64,000 nucleotides of DNA from Pseudomonadaceae bacterium (GCA_024743175.1 JANSXA010000001.1:434001-498000); one strand, 5' to 3'. Positions 51,472 through 61,746 are shown, counted from the first letter of the stretch. Notes: generated from the letters alone by a model not told the origin. Numbers and translations: made by a program.

Positions 51472-52506
51472 CTAATTATTCTGTTTTGCTGTATCGGCTC
51501 GCTCAAGCCTTTTAACGCGCTTGAACAAATCATCCAACGCAAAAAATCGCAACGCGTTACGGCGCCACTTACCGTGATCATGAAACACTATGCTACCCGA
51601 ATAAGTACCGGGTTCGTTGACCGATTGCGAAATTGTTGTGCATGCAGTGACACGCACGCCATCACACAGAGTAACCGGCTTATCGCCGCCTACCCCGGCG
51701 CCGCCTGCGAGAACACAGTGCTTACCAATGACCGAGCTGCCAGCGATACCGACGCAGCCACAGATTACAGTGTGCGCGCCTATGTGACTATTGTGACCTA
51801 CCTGAACCTGGTTATCGATTTTTACGCCATCTTCGACAACTGTTGCATCAATGGCTCCGCAATCGATGGTTGTGCCCGCTCCAACGCTGACGTTAGCACC
51901 AATTACAACACCGCCTATCTGAGCAATTTCATGCAGGTGTCCTTTGGCATCAGGCGCAAATCCAAAACCCGCCGCACCGATCACAGCGGCGCTGTGGATC
52001 TGCGTGTTTTCGCCCAGTTGAACATCACTGTAAAGCGTCGAGTTTGCGTACAGAGTCACCCTCGGGCCAAGCTTACAACGCTCCCCTACACTTGCGCCGG
52101 CATGTATCTGGGTGCCCGCGGAAACCACCGTGTCTGCGCCGATGACAACATTTGGACCGATGCACGCAGATGCATCTATCTGTGCGCTTTCAGCAATTAC
52201 AGCACTGGGATGAATACCCGGCGCAATTTGCACCCGCTGCACAAAACACATTGAAGCTTTGGCAAATGCCAGGTACGGATTATCAACAACCAATGCCGTT
52301 ACCGGGCAGTCTGCTGCATCTTCGGGGGACACTATAACTGCGCTGGCCCGTGTTGAGGCCAGCAGATGCCGGTAATTTGAACTGGAAAGGTGACTCAGTT
52401 GACCCGGTGCAGCAGTGCCTAGACTGCCGAGACCGTGCAACTCGATGTCGGCATCACCGGTTACCGTTGCGTCAATTGTCTGCGCAACTTCCGCAACGGT
52501 AATCAT
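51472..52506 (-). CDS. lpxD: UDP-3-O-acylglucosamine N-acyltransferase LpxD
   Basis: LpxD adds the second acyl chain in lipid A synthesis. The 344-residue protein has an N-terminal uridine-binding domain (LGSLGTAAPGQLSHLSSSNY), a hexapeptide-repeat helix with the catalytic His region QVGHNSHIGAHTVICGCVGIAGS (two parts), and a C-terminal helix. It lies 33 nt after skp. Confidence 0.97.
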   Translation of the reverse strand: MITVAEVAQTIDATVTGDADIELHGLGSLGTAAPGQLSHLSSSNYRHLLASTRASAVIVSPEDAADCPVTALVVDNPYLAFAKASMCFVQRVQIAPGIHPSAVIAESAQIDASACIGPNVVIGADTVVSAGTQIHAGASVGERCKLGPRVTLYANSTLYSDVQLGENTQIHSAAVIGAAGFGFAPDAKGHLHEIAQIGGVVIGANVSVGAGTTIDCGAIDATVVEDGVKIDNQVQVGHNSHIGAHTVICGCVGIAGSSVIGKHCVLAGGAGVGGDKPVTLCDGVRVTACTTISQSVNEPGTYSGSIVFHDHGKWRRNALRFFALDDLFKRVKRLERADTAKQNN

Positions 52507-52539
52507 TCGAAAAAAAGCCGGTGGGTGCCCTGCAAACTA

Positions 52540-53049
52540 TCAGTCGCGTTCTTCGTTCAGTTTTTCTGTGACGCGGCGCGTGATGTCGTGTTTAGAATTG
52601 GCATACTGAAGTGCATTTGGTGCCATGATCAGATCGATCTGATCAACTGAAATAATATCTTTCAAGACCTTGTCAAACTTGGGAGCCAGCTCCTGAAGAA
52701 TTTCCTGGCGTCTGTCCTGCACTTCTTTCTGCAACTTCTGGCCGCGAAACTGCAGGTCGATCTGCTTGTCTTCGATATCTTTCTGCACCTTGCGCGATTC
52801 AGTTGCAGACATCACTTCACCGTCTGTCTGAAGCTTGGTGTTCAAAGCCTGCATCTCCTCGGCAAGGGCGCGCAGTTCGTTCTGCTCCGCTTCCATTTCC
52901 TTGTTTGCGGCCTCAGCCAGAATTTTAGCCTCGTCACTTTCCAAAATGGCTCGAACTGAATCCAGCACAACTATTTTCATTTCAGCCTGAGCTGCCACTG
53001 TGGCGAACATCATGGCTACCATCGCCATTTGGGCAAACTTCTTAATCAT
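52540..53049 (-). CDS. skp: OmpH/Skp-type periplasmic chaperone
   Basis: This 169-residue protein has a signal peptide (1-22, ending AAQA-EM) and a long charged coiled coil typical of Skp, which carries unfolded outer-membrane proteins. The end motif (DQIDLIMAPNALQYANSKHD) matches the family. It sits between bamA and lpxD as usual. Confidence 0.94.
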   Translation of the reverse strand: MIKKFAQMAMVAMMFATVAAQAEMKIVVLDSVRAILESDEAKILAEAANKEMEAEQNELRALAEEMQALNTKLQTDGEVMSATESRKVQKDIEDKQIDLQFRGQKLQKEVQDRRQEILQELAPKFDKVLKDIISVDQIDLIMAPNALQYANSKHDITRRVTEKLNEERD

Positions 53050-53117
53050 TACCTACTCCTACTTAAGCAAAGTACCCGTGCAAAAAGTCACGGGTCGTGT
53101 ACGGCGCGCATTCTAAC

Positions 53118-55568
53118 TCAGAATGTGCGACCAAGTTCAAATTGAAATCTTTCCTCTTCGTCAAACGGTTGTGTCTGGAAAGGTTTCGCAATACTGAAAG
53201 TCATTGGACCCAGGCCGGTCAGCCAGGTCATGCCAAATCCGACGGAATAACGTAGTTCGTCCACATCAAAATCGAAACAGTTTACCGCGACTGACGGACA
53301 CTGAGTATTGAAGGCGTTACCCACATCAACAAAAAACGCAGGACGGAACTGGCGGTTGTCATCAACAAACGGGAACGGAAAAATCAGTTCAGCAGCGCCT
53401 TCCACCAGCAGATTGCCACCCAGCGGATCACCGCGGCGGTCACCGATGAAAATCGGATTACCGTTGGCATCAACGGGCGGTGTGCTGCGAGGCCCTAAAG
53501 TTGAATTTTCGAAGCCGCGCACCGAGCCAAAGCCACCCGCAAAGAAATTCTGGTAAAACGGCAGCTGTGTGGTAGAGCCATACCCGTCACCAAAACCCAG
53601 TTCGGTTCGCAAGCGCAAGGTCCAGTTCTGGGTTATCGGGAAATAGCGCTCTGCAGTGTAGTTGATTTTATAGAACTGCAGATCACTGCCGGGCACCGAA
53701 ACCTCAAAGGCCAACGACTGAGACGCGCCGCGATCAGCAAACAAACCACGGTTCAACGTTGATTTGCTCCAGGAAAAATTCAGTTTGAAGTTAAGCGATT
53801 CTTCACCGTTTTTATCAATGAAATCTGAAATCTCCTGAGCTGCAAATGCACCTTCTGTAATATCAGTCCATTCAGCCAGAAGCCCGAAATTGATACGCTG
53901 CACTTCGCCTATCGGAAAACCGAAATTAACACCCGCTCCAGCTGAATCTGTTGCATAACGGGCAATGTTGCGCTCATCAAAGTCTAGTCGGCGGACAAAC
54001 ACATTGAATCCGCGACTGATTCCATCGAGGGTGTAGTAAGGATCAAAGTAGTTAAAACTTGCGGATTGCTGAAAACTGGACGAGCTCAGACCGATACCGA
54101 GACTGTTGCCTGAACCCAACACATTGGATTGCTGATAGTTGGCACCGAGAATAAGACCGGTGCCCTGAGCATAACCCAGGGTGGCAGAAATACTGCCCGA
54201 CGGTTGTTCTTCGACAGAAAAATCTACATCTATCTGATCATCTGTGCCAGGCACTGGCGGCGTTTCGACATCAACACCTTTGAAATAACCGAGTCGTTCG
54301 AGCCGCACTTTGGACAGGTCAATCTGTGACGATGAAGCCCAGCCACCTTCCATCTGGCGCATTTCTCGACGCATGACTTCATCCTGGGTAACGCGGTTAC
54401 CAGTGAATGAAATACGACGCACATAGGCACGTTTGCCGGAGTTAACAAAGAACTCCACGTCGACGGTGCCGTCGTCATTCAGCTTGGGTACACCACTGGC
54501 AGATGCAAATGTGAACCCCGAGTTACCCAGTGCACCGGTTAAACGTTCTTCCGTTGCAGTGATCCGCGCCTGATTGAAAGTCTGGCCCTCAGAGACCACA
54601 AACAGACGACGCAGGTCTTCCGGTCTTACGTCACCAAGTTCGCCAACCAGATTAACTTCATTGATGGTGTAGATGTCGCCTTCTTTTACGCCAATGGTGA
54701 TGTACACCTGACGTCGATCCGGCGTGATGCTCACCTGCGTCGAATAGATATCAAAATCAGCGTAGCCGCGATCTTTGTAGAAGGACTCCAGGGTTTCCAG
54801 ATCTCCTGACAGCTTTTCACGGGAGTACTTGTCATCGTTCCTGTAAAACGAGAGCAGGCTCGGGTGTTTCAGTTCCAGCACATCGAGCAATTCTTCGTCA
54901 CTGAACGCCTCGGCACCGACAATATTGAGGTGGCGAATGCCTGAATTCTTGCCTTCCTCAATGTCAATCTTCACGTTTACCCGGTTGCGCGGCAGCTCTT
55001 CAATATCCGTTTCAATACTGGCGCCGTATCGACCCTGAGCAACATACTGACGTTCCAGTTCAAGACCAACACGCTCGAGTGTTGCCTGTTTGAATATCTC
55101 CCCTTCGCGCAGACCCTGCTGGCCGAGTCCGTCGAGCAGCGCCTCGGTTTGAATGGCTTTATTGCCTTCAATGGTAATTGACTCAATCGCCGGGCGTTCC
55201 ACCACGGTCACGATCAACACGCCATCATCGCGACCAATGCGGATGTCTTTGAAAAAACCGGATGCAAACAGCTCGCGTACAGTCGCCCGCACCGCGAGTT
55301 GATCCATCTCGTCACCCACACCTACCGGGATCAGGTTGAAAACTGTACCCGCAGAGACACGTTGCAGCCCCTGCAGCCGCACATCCGTGATGCGGAAACT
55401 CGGGTCTTCAGCCGCCAGCGCGGTCGCCGGTAAAATGCTGCCCGCGAGCAGAATCAGTGCAGTCAGCAGCGCTTTGGCTGCTGATGAGTAAACGGCTGCA
55501 CGGCGGCGCCACATAGAAAAGCGCAAAGCCAGATAGCGCATGAAAATGGTATTCCTCAAACGGAGCAT
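53118..55568 (-). CDS. bamA: Outer membrane assembly factor BamA
   Basis: BamA inserts beta-barrel proteins in the outer membrane. The 816-residue protein has five POTRA repeats followed by an Omp85 barrel (signature GGFGSVRGFENSTLGPR) ending in GRTF. The first ATG (55568) shares one base with the rseP stop, giving a long, Arg-rich signal segment (cleavage near ATALA, residue 52). Met10 (55541) or Met19 are possible starts; a GAGGAA site before Met10 makes that one attractive. Confidence 0.97.
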   Translation of the reverse strand: MLRLRNTIFMRYLALRFSMWRRRAAVYSSAAKALLTALILLAGSILPATALAAEDPSFRITDVRLQGLQRVSAGTVFNLIPVGVGDEMDQLAVRATVRELFASGFFKDIRIGRDDGVLIVTVVERPAIESITIEGNKAIQTEALLDGLGQQGLREGEIFKQATLERVGLELERQYVAQGRYGASIETDIEELPRNRVNVKIDIEEGKNSGIRHLNIVGAEAFSDEELLDVLELKHPSLLSFYRNDDKYSREKLSGDLETLESFYKDRGYADFDIYSTQVSITPDRRQVYITIGVKEGDIYTINEVNLVGELGDVRPEDLRRLFVVSEGQTFNQARITATEERLTGALGNSGFTFASASGVPKLNDDGTVDVEFFVNSGKRAYVRRISFTGNRVTQDEVMRREMRQMEGGWASSSQIDLSKVRLERLGYFKGVDVETPPVPGTDDQIDVDFSVEEQPSGSISATLGYAQGTGLILGANYQQSNVLGSGNSLGIGLSSSSFQQSASFNYFDPYYTLDGISRGFNVFVRRLDFDERNIARYATDSAGAGVNFGFPIGEVQRINFGLLAEWTDITEGAFAAQEISDFIDKNGEESLNFKLNFSWSKSTLNRGLFADRGASQSLAFEVSVPGSDLQFYKINYTAERYFPITQNWTLRLRTELGFGDGYGSTTQLPFYQNFFAGGFGSVRGFENSTLGPRSTPPVDANGNPIFIGDRRGDPLGGNLLVEGAAELIFPFPFVDDNRQFRPAFFVDVGNAFNTQCPSVAVNCFDFDVDELRYSVGFGMTWLTGLGPMTFSIAKPFQTQPFDEEERFQFELGRTF

Positions 55569-56911
55569 TAAAATAGACGAAGCAGATCGTTGTAGGTGGC
55601 GAATATCACCATTGTGCCCACCAAAAACAACCCTACCTGCACACCCAGCACCTGAATTCTTTCAGGGATGGGCTTGCCAGTGACCAGTTCCGCAGTGTGC
55701 ATAACCACATGGCCGCCATCAAGGATGGGCACCGGCAACAGGTTAAAAACCCCAAGCGAAACACTGAGAAAGGCGAGGATGCCAACAAAAGAGCGCCAGC
55801 TGTATTTCGCAGAATCACCTGCCACCTGAGCAATACTGATGGGACCGGACAGATTTTTAACCGACACCTGACCGGTAAACATTTTTTTGACCACAGACAA
55901 AATCATCACAGTCTTGTCCCAGGTCTCATTAACGCCGACGCCAAGCGCACTTATGACACTGTGTGATACCTCTATCTGCGGCTGATAGACACCAATTGAA
56001 CCGATCTCAGTGCCATCGGCGAGGACGCGGCTACCTGGGGTTGCACTGATTTGCATCTGGCGCCCGTCGCGGTAAAGGTCAATAGCGATTCGCTGATTGG
56101 GATATGCTTCAATTTGCCCGGCCCAGTCCGCCCAGGACAGGACCGGTTCACCGTTGACCGCAGTAACAAAGTCACCGGGCTCAAGCCCTGCCTGCTCCGC
56201 TGGAGAGCCTGCCACCAGCTGACCCATCACGCTCAGCACAACGGGCTGTATACCTAGAGAGCCGATGACGTCAGGCTCGCCGACACCTTCGTGCCAGTTG
56301 TTTATCGGTACATCAACGGTAAACGAGCGGTCTGTCTGAAGATCACGTACACCCAGGGCAATCGTACCGCTCTCCCCCAGTCGGTCAGTGAGACCAAGAC
56401 CGATGTCCTGCCAACCGTTAGCGACGCGGCCGTCAACACTGAGAATCTGCACAGGTTGATCAAGACCGGATAGCGCAGCGGGGCTGTTTTCTTCAGCGGG
56501 CGCAACCATGGGTGTGATATTGGTGGTGCCGGCGACAGCCAGTGCCCAGTAAACCAGTATCGCAAGAATGAAATTAGCAAACGGCCCGCCTAACGAAATG
56601 GCGATCCGCCAGGCAGGATGCAGATCCATGAAAGACACTGTACCCGGCGGTACCTCGATTTCTGCCTCCTCCTCGGACAGCATGTCCCGTTCGTCGTACA
56701 TGCGTACATAGCCGCCCAGAGGAATCATCGCCAGGGTGAACTGGGTGCCGTGTCTATCTGTACGGGAGAGCAGCGGACGCCCGAACCCAACCGAGAAGCG
56801 CAGAATGCCGACGCCTGACCAGCGGGCGACAATATAGTGGCCAAACTCATGGAAGGTCACCAGGACGCCAAGTACAGCAATAAAAGCTAATGGGTAATGC
56901 AATAAATCCAC
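55568..56911 (-). CDS. rseP: Site-2 protease RseP
   Basis: RseP is the intramembrane zinc protease that cuts RseA to free sigma-E and removes signal peptides. It has HEFGH (21-25), two PDZ domains (around 120-200 and 210-290; AGSPAEQAGLEPGD), the LDGGH motif (NLLPVPILDGGH) and a final membrane helix. It overlaps bamA by one base. The 82-bp gap to cdsA lacks ispC (dxr), which usually lies there. Confidence 0.97.
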   Translation of the reverse strand: MDLLHYPLAFIAVLGVLVTFHEFGHYIVARWSGVGILRFSVGFGRPLLSRTDRHGTQFTLAMIPLGGYVRMYDERDMLSEEEAEIEVPPGTVSFMDLHPAWRIAISLGGPFANFILAILVYWALAVAGTTNITPMVAPAEENSPAALSGLDQPVQILSVDGRVANGWQDIGLGLTDRLGESGTIALGVRDLQTDRSFTVDVPINNWHEGVGEPDVIGSLGIQPVVLSVMGQLVAGSPAEQAGLEPGDFVTAVNGEPVLSWADWAGQIEAYPNQRIAIDLYRDGRQMQISATPGSRVLADGTEIGSIGVYQPQIEVSHSVISALGVGVNETWDKTVMILSVVKKMFTGQVSVKNLSGPISIAQVAGDSAKYSWRSFVGILAFLSVSLGVFNLLPVPILDGGHVVMHTAELVTGKPIPERIQVLGVQVGLFLVGTMVIFATYNDLLRLF

Positions 56912-56993
56912 AATCTGCTCTTTTTAAACCCGCTTGATACACATTTTAGTCTGAACCTCGTCTGAATTGGATGCCTGGAACGGACAATGGTTC

Positions 56994-57791
56994 CTACACC
57001 CAGACCAGGGCAAAAACCGGCAGCACAGCCAGCAGCGAATCGATGCGATCCAGTACGCCGCCGTGGCCGGGCAGCAGTGTGCCAGAATCTTTCACACCAC
57101 TGGACCTTTTCATAACACTCTCAAACAGATCACCAAAGACTGAGAGCACAATCAGGCCCGCGGTCAACGGCAACCAGAGCTTAAGATCAGCGCCCAGCAG
57201 ACCTGCACCTACGCCGCACAAAACACCAGCGACGAGGAAGCCACCAATTGCACCTTCCCAACTTTTCCCCGGGCTGACCGCAGGGGCTAGTTTTCTTTTA
57301 CCCCAGGCGCGGCCGCAGAAATAAGCCCCGATGTCAGCGCCCCAGACCAGCACCAGCAACCAGACCAACCAGAAACTACCCTGTGGTGCTGAGCGAATAA
57401 CCACCAGTGCAGACCAGGCTGCGACAAACAGAACCCATCCCAGCAGCCCCATCAACAGGCGGTTGCGATAAATCTCCGATCCTCTGGGGAACAACAGGAC
57501 AGCGATGACCGCACACAACCAGGTCAGAGCGCCAAGCCATAAAGCTGCCGCATAGGGAACCAGACCAAAATAAAGCCCTGTGGCGAGCAGACCGTAGCCG
57601 GCTACATAAAGCAGTTTGTGCAGCGTTTTTTCCAGGTGCAGCAGACTGGCCCATTCAAAACAGCCCAGCGCAGCGACTGCCCAGAACACCACCGCAAACC
57701 ATGCAGGTGGCAGCCAGAACACGCCTGCCAGAGCAAGCGGTGCCAGAATAAGGGCTGTGATGATGCGGCTCAGTAACATATTAGATAACAA
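56994..57791 (-). CDS. cdsA: Phosphatidate cytidylyltransferase CdsA
   Basis: CdsA makes CDP-diacylglycerol for phospholipid synthesis. The 265-residue polytopic protein has the C-terminal signature SVFGDLFESVMKRSSGVKDSG then LLPGHGGVLDRIDSLL. It starts 9 nt after uppS. Confidence 0.96.
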   Translation of the reverse strand: MLSNMLLSRIITALILAPLALAGVFWLPPAWFAVVFWAVAALGCFEWASLLHLEKTLHKLLYVAGYGLLATGLYFGLVPYAAALWLGALTWLCAVIAVLLFPRGSEIYRNRLLMGLLGWVLFVAAWSALVVIRSAPQGSFWLVWLLVLVWGADIGAYFCGRAWGKRKLAPAVSPGKSWEGAIGGFLVAGVLCGVGAGLLGADLKLWLPLTAGLIVLSVFGDLFESVMKRSSGVKDSGTLLPGHGGVLDRIDSLLAVLPVFALVWV

Positions 57792-57800
57792 TCGGCGGCA

Positions 57801-58562
57801 CTAACGCCCGCCAAACCGCCTCACACGTCGTTCAAATTCCTGCACTGCATCCTGCAAATGGGCAGCATCAAAGTCCGGCCAGAAACTCTCGGTGAAGACA
57901 AGCTCCGCGTACGCAAGATCCCACAACAGAAAGTTACTGATGCGCTGATCACCCCCCGTTCGAATCAGCAGGTCAGGATCTGGGATCTGTCCCAGGGCCA
58001 TGTGACTTGCAAAATCTGCTTCGGTAATCTGATCTGGATCAAGTTCTCCGCTCTGTGCCTTTCTGGCCATGCTTCTCGCCGCTTCGACGATATCCCAACG
58101 GCCACCAAAATTAACCGCCACGCTCAGGTTGAGCTTGGTGTTTGCAGCAGTCAGCGCTTCGCACTCTGCCATTTTCGCCTGGATGTCCGGGGCAAATCGA
58201 GAGCGATCGCCAATCACACGCAGACGTACTTCACGTCGGTTGAGTTCAGCCAGATCGTTTTCCATGACGTGTCGCATCAGATCCATCAGCAGACTGATCT
58301 CGCGTGTCGGCCGTTGCCAGTTTTCTGTGCTGAAGGCAAACAGGGTCAGGTTTTCTACACCGAGGTCTGCACAGGCTTCGGCAATTTCACGCAGTCTTTT
58401 TGCGCCTGCTCGATGTCCCGCCGCACCGGGCAAATGACGTTTCTTAGCCCAACGATGGTTGCCATCCATGATGATTGCAATGTGCTTTGGGACAGCAACC
58501 TGCTGCTTCGATTCCAGCTTGTTCAAGGCAGAGGACGTTTGCGGCTTTACGTTTTTGTTCAT
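57801..58562 (-). CDS. uppS: Undecaprenyl diphosphate synthase
   Basis: UppS extends farnesyl diphosphate with isopentenyl units to the C55 carrier lipid. Motifs HIAIIMDGNHRWAKKR (catalytic Asp), TLFAFSTENWQRP, NFGGRWDI and LIRTGGDQRISNFLLWDLAY are present. About 26 polar residues precede the core, more than in E. coli. It shows the cell still needs IPP although MEP-pathway genes are missing nearby. Confidence 0.97.
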   Translation of the reverse strand: MNKNVKPQTSSALNKLESKQQVAVPKHIAIIMDGNHRWAKKRHLPGAAGHRAGAKRLREIAEACADLGVENLTLFAFSTENWQRPTREISLLMDLMRHVMENDLAELNRREVRLRVIGDRSRFAPDIQAKMAECEALTAANTKLNLSVAVNFGGRWDIVEAARSMARKAQSGELDPDQITEADFASHMALGQIPDPDLLIRTGGDQRISNFLLWDLAYAELVFTESFWPDFDAAHLQDAVQEFERRVRRFGGR

Positions 58563-58593
58563 TTGAATAAAGACCGTACGCTGAGGCGCTGGT

Positions 58594-59151
58594 CTAAAAT
58601 TCCATCAAATCGGCTTCTTTGCTCGCCAGGGACTTATCGACCTGCGCAACGCGTGCATCTGTGACACTCTGAATTCGATCTTCGGCGCGATGTGCGTCAT
58701 CTTCAGTGGCTTCTTTTTCTTTCACCAGCTCACGGATGTCGTTAATTGCATCGCGACGGATGTTACGAATGGCAATGCGGCAGTTCTCAGCCTCACTACG
58801 CGCTGTTTTTGCCAGATCCTTGCGGTTTTCCTCAGTCAAAGGCGGCAGTGGTACTCTGATGACGTCTCCGGTGGAAACCGGCGTGATACCAATATCACTT
58901 TTTAGAATGGCTTTTTCTATTTCGGGGATAAGCGGCTTTTCCCAGGGAGAAACCGTTAATGTGCGCCCGTCTTCAACGGATATTGAAGCCACCTGGCTGA
59001 GCGGCGTGACGGAACCGTAGTACTCAATTGTCACGGTATCCAGCAAAGAAGGATTGGCTCGTCCGGTTCTGATTTTTGCGAACGCCTGCTGGAGTGAATC
59101 CAGGGATTTACCCATACGTTCGTCTGCATCTTCAACAATCTCATCTATCAT
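58594..59151 (-). CDS. frr: Ribosome recycling factor
   Basis: Frr splits post-termination ribosomes with EF-G. The 185-residue protein shows FAKIRTGRANPSLLD, YYGSVTPLSQVASI, PLPPLTEENRKDLAK and the RNIRRDAIND motif. It lies 53 bp after pyrH. Confidence 0.98.
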   Translation of the reverse strand: MIDEIVEDADERMGKSLDSLQQAFAKIRTGRANPSLLDTVTIEYYGSVTPLSQVASISVEDGRTLTVSPWEKPLIPEIEKAILKSDIGITPVSTGDVIRVPLPPLTEENRKDLAKTARSEAENCRIAIRNIRRDAINDIRELVKEKEATEDDAHRAEDRIQSVTDARVAQVDKSLASKEADLMEF

Positions 59152-59204
59152 GATGACAACTACCCCTCAAAAGCGTTGGTTATCGGATAAGTCAGCGTTT
59201 TATA

Positions 59205-59906
59205 TCAGGCTACCACCCGGGTGCCTATTGATTTGCCGGCTGCAATGTCCTGCAGAACGTTTGGCGCCATCATATCGAAGACCACCAGCGGCATGGCGTT
59301 CTCTTTACAAAGAACGATCGCCGTCAGATCCATAACGCCTAACTGACGCTGTAAAACTTCATCGTAGCTGACCGTATCGAACTTACGTGCCTGAGTGTTG
59401 TTTTTCGGATCTGCATCGTAAACGCCATCTACGTTCGTGGCTTTCAGCACGGCATCGACATTCAGTTCTACACCACGCAGGCATGCCGCTGTATCGGTGG
59501 TGAAAAACGGGTTACCTGTGCCGCCACTCAAAATGCAGACCGTGCCTTGCTGCATCAGGTCGCGGACTTCGTCGCGATGATAGCCCTCTGCTACCCCGGC
59601 AATCGCCATACTCGAAAACAGTTTATTCGGCACGCCGGCCTGGGACAGAAAATCGCCCATGGCCAGACCATTCATGACTGTCGCCAACATACCCATTCTA
59701 TCGCCCACGACGCGGTCCATCCCGGACTGCGCCAGATTCTGACCACGGAACAGATTGCCACCACCCAGCACTAAAGCCAGTGCAACACCCTGCTCTGTCA
59801 GCGCTTTTATATCCTTCGCCAGCTGTTGCAGTACAGCTGGCTCCAGACCGAACCCGGCATCTCCGCCAAGGGCTTCACCGCTAAGTTTGAGCAGATAGGT
59901 AGGCAA
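59205..59906 (-). CDS. pyrH: UMP kinase PyrH
   Basis: PyrH phosphorylates UMP. The protein of 233 residues opens MPTYLLKLSGEALGG, then LGGGNLFRG, GMLATVMNG, and the C-terminal TDLTAIVLCKENAMPLVVF. The only standard start before the conserved core is a TTG at 59906, 2 nt after the tsf stop, making the N-terminus about ten residues shorter than usual; a weak GC-rich purine stretch is the only Shine-Dalgarno candidate. Coupling to tsf is likely. Confidence 0.95.
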   Translation of the reverse strand: MPTYLLKLSGEALGGDAGFGLEPAVLQQLAKDIKALTEQGVALALVLGGGNLFRGQNLAQSGMDRVVGDRMGMLATVMNGLAMGDFLSQAGVPNKLFSSMAIAGVAEGYHRDEVRDLMQQGTVCILSGGTGNPFFTTDTAACLRGVELNVDAVLKATNVDGVYDADPKNNTQARKFDTVSYDEVLQRQLGVMDLTAIVLCKENAMPLVVFDMMAPNVLQDIAAGKSIGTRVVA

Positions 59907-59908
59907 CG

Positions 59909-60778
59909 TCAGTCGCTGCCGCCCAGCTGGGCTGCCACTTCAGCGGCGAAATCGGTGTCGTCCTTTTCTATGCCTTCACCCACTTCAAAGCGGACAAAGC
60001 TGACGATTTCTACGCCGGCCGCTTTCGCCAGCGCCCCTACTTTCTGCTTGTCGTCTTTCACAAAGGGCTGGTCTACCAGACTCACTTCAGCAAGGTATTT
60101 TTTAACCCGTCCGTCTACCATTTTCTCAATGATTTCCGGCGGTTTGCCGCTGTCGTTGGCCTGCGTGGTATAGATTTCCCGTTCTTTTGCCAGGAGTTCG
60201 GCAGGCACGTCATCACTTTTCACCACCATGGGGTTCAATGCGGTAACGTGCATAGCCACATCGCGGCCAAAATCAGCTGCGGGTCCGGACAACTCCACCA
60301 GAGCACCTTTGCGATTGTCGCCGTGCAGATAGCTGGCCAGACCACCGTCTGCAGAGTTAATCACGTGCGCTCTGCGGATGGTGATGTTTTCGCCGATTTC
60401 CTGTACCAGGGTTTCACGTTCAGCCTCGAGACCTGCATCCAGCAAAGCCTGCACATCGTTATTACCTGCAGCAAAAATCTGATTCAGCACTTTGTCTACA
60501 AAGGCAATGAATTTTTCATTCTTGGCTGCGAAATCAGTTTCAATGTTGACCTCAACAACCGCGCCACGACTGCCATCATCAGCAACTTTAATACCGAGCA
60601 GGCCATCCGCTGTGGTGCGACCGGATTTTTTAGCTGCTTTCAGAGCACTGGACTTGCGCAGTTCTTCAATCGCCTGCTCGAGATCGCCACCGGTCTCTTC
60701 CAGCGCACGCTTGCAGTCCATCATGCCCAGACCCGTACGTTCGCGCAGTTCTTTTACCATTGCTGCGGTAATTGCCAT
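59909..60778 (-). CDS. tsf: Elongation factor Ts
   Basis: EF-Ts recycles GDP from EF-Tu. The 289-residue protein has the family opening (VKELRERTGLGMMDCKRAL), the TDFAAKNEKF core motif, and MHVTALNPMVV. It lies 6 nt after rpsB. Confidence 0.98.
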   Translation of the reverse strand: MAITAAMVKELRERTGLGMMDCKRALEETGGDLEQAIEELRKSSALKAAKKSGRTTADGLLGIKVADDGSRGAVVEVNIETDFAAKNEKFIAFVDKVLNQIFAAGNNDVQALLDAGLEAERETLVQEIGENITIRRAHVINSADGGLASYLHGDNRKGALVELSGPAADFGRDVAMHVTALNPMVVKSDDVPAELLAKEREIYTTQANDSGKPPEIIEKMVDGRVKKYLAEVSLVDQPFVKDDKQKVGALAKAAGVEIVSFVRFEVGEGIEKDDTDFAAEVAAQLGGSD

Positions 60779-60784
60779 ATCAGC

Positions 60785-61660
60785 TTACTCCTTGTCTGCT
60801 GCAGGCGTTTCTGCAGCGTCAGGTGCGTCGGTTGTGGTGCTTGCTTCGGTTTCGTCCTGCTCAGCAAACGCTTCTTCAACGGATGCTGAAACACCTGCGG
60901 AAATGTTAGCGGTAGGCGCTGCCGCACTTGCGGCCTCATCGCTGACTTCCACGAACTCATCAGGATCAACTTTTAAAGAAGCCTGGTTCTGACCAGCGGC
61001 AATAGCGTCCGCTACAGCGGTAACGTAGAGTCGGATCGCGCGTATAGCGTCGTCGTTGCCTGGGATCACAACATCAACACCATCTGGATCACTGTTGCTG
61101 TCAACAATGCCAAACACGGGAATACCCAGCTTGTTGGCTTCACTGATGGCAATGTGTTCGTGCATCACGTCTATCACAAACAGCGCGTCCGGCAGACCGC
61201 CCATGTCTTTGATACCGCCGAGACTGGCAAACAGCTTGTCCATTATCCGGGTTTTCTGCAGCGCTTCACGCTTTGGCAGCATTTCGAAGGTGCCGTCTTC
61301 AGATTGCTTTTCAAGATCCTGCAAACGACGAATCGACTGCCGAATGGTCTTGTAATTGGTCAACATACCACCCAGCCAACGCTGGTCGACAAACGGCATA
61401 CCGACGCGGGACGCCTGCTCGTTCACCACTTTTGCAGCAGCTCTTTTGGTGCCTACAAACAGAATTTTATTGCCTTTACGTGCCAGCGTCTGGATTTGTG
61501 CCAGAGCATCGTTAAACGCAGGCAGAGTCTGCTCAAGGTTGATGATATGGATTTTGTTTCGTGCGCCAAACAGGTAAGGCGCCATCTTGGGGTTCCAGAA
61601 TCTGGTCTGATGGCCAAAATGCACGCCAGCAGCCAGCATATCTCGCATAGATACACTCAT
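60785..61660 (-). CDS. rpsB: Ribosomal protein S2
   Basis: Starting from [18 protein letters not shown] the protein has 291 residues. The core ([49 protein letters not shown]) is typical. The last ~55 residues are an Ala/Thr/Glu-rich acidic tail absent from E. coli S2 (241). Translation is probably controlled by the leader hairpin just upstream. Confidence 0.97.
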   Translation of the reverse strand: MSVSMRDMLAAGVHFGHQTRFWNPKMAPYLFGARNKIHIINLEQTLPAFNDALAQIQTLARKGNKILFVGTKRAAAKVVNEQASRVGMPFVDQRWLGGMLTNYKTIRQSIRRLQDLEKQSEDGTFEMLPKREALQKTRIMDKLFASLGGIKDMGGLPDALFVIDVMHEHIAISEANKLGIPVFGIVDSNSDPDGVDVVIPGNDDAIRAIRLYVTAVADAIAAGQNQASLKVDPDEFVEVSDEAASAAAPTANISAGVSASVEEAFAEQDETEASTTTDAPDAAETPAADKE

Positions 61661-61685
61661 AGTTTTCTCCGGGTTGTTTATCTCG

Positions 61686-61746
61686 GCATATTCCCCATCT
61701 CCCAACCGCTTCGAGGCGGCACCCGTGGGGATGCGACGGAATATGC
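61686..61746 (-). promoter_or_regulatory. rpsB leader (t44-like) structure
   Basis: On the minus strand GCATATTCC...CCCCA pairs with TGGGGAATATGC, enclosing ACGGGTGCCGCC-TCGAA-GCGGTTGGGAGA. The arrangement matches my recollection of the gammaproteobacterial rpsB leader RNA (t44), where S2 represses its own synthesis. It ends about 25 nt before the rpsB start. Confidence 0.8.
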
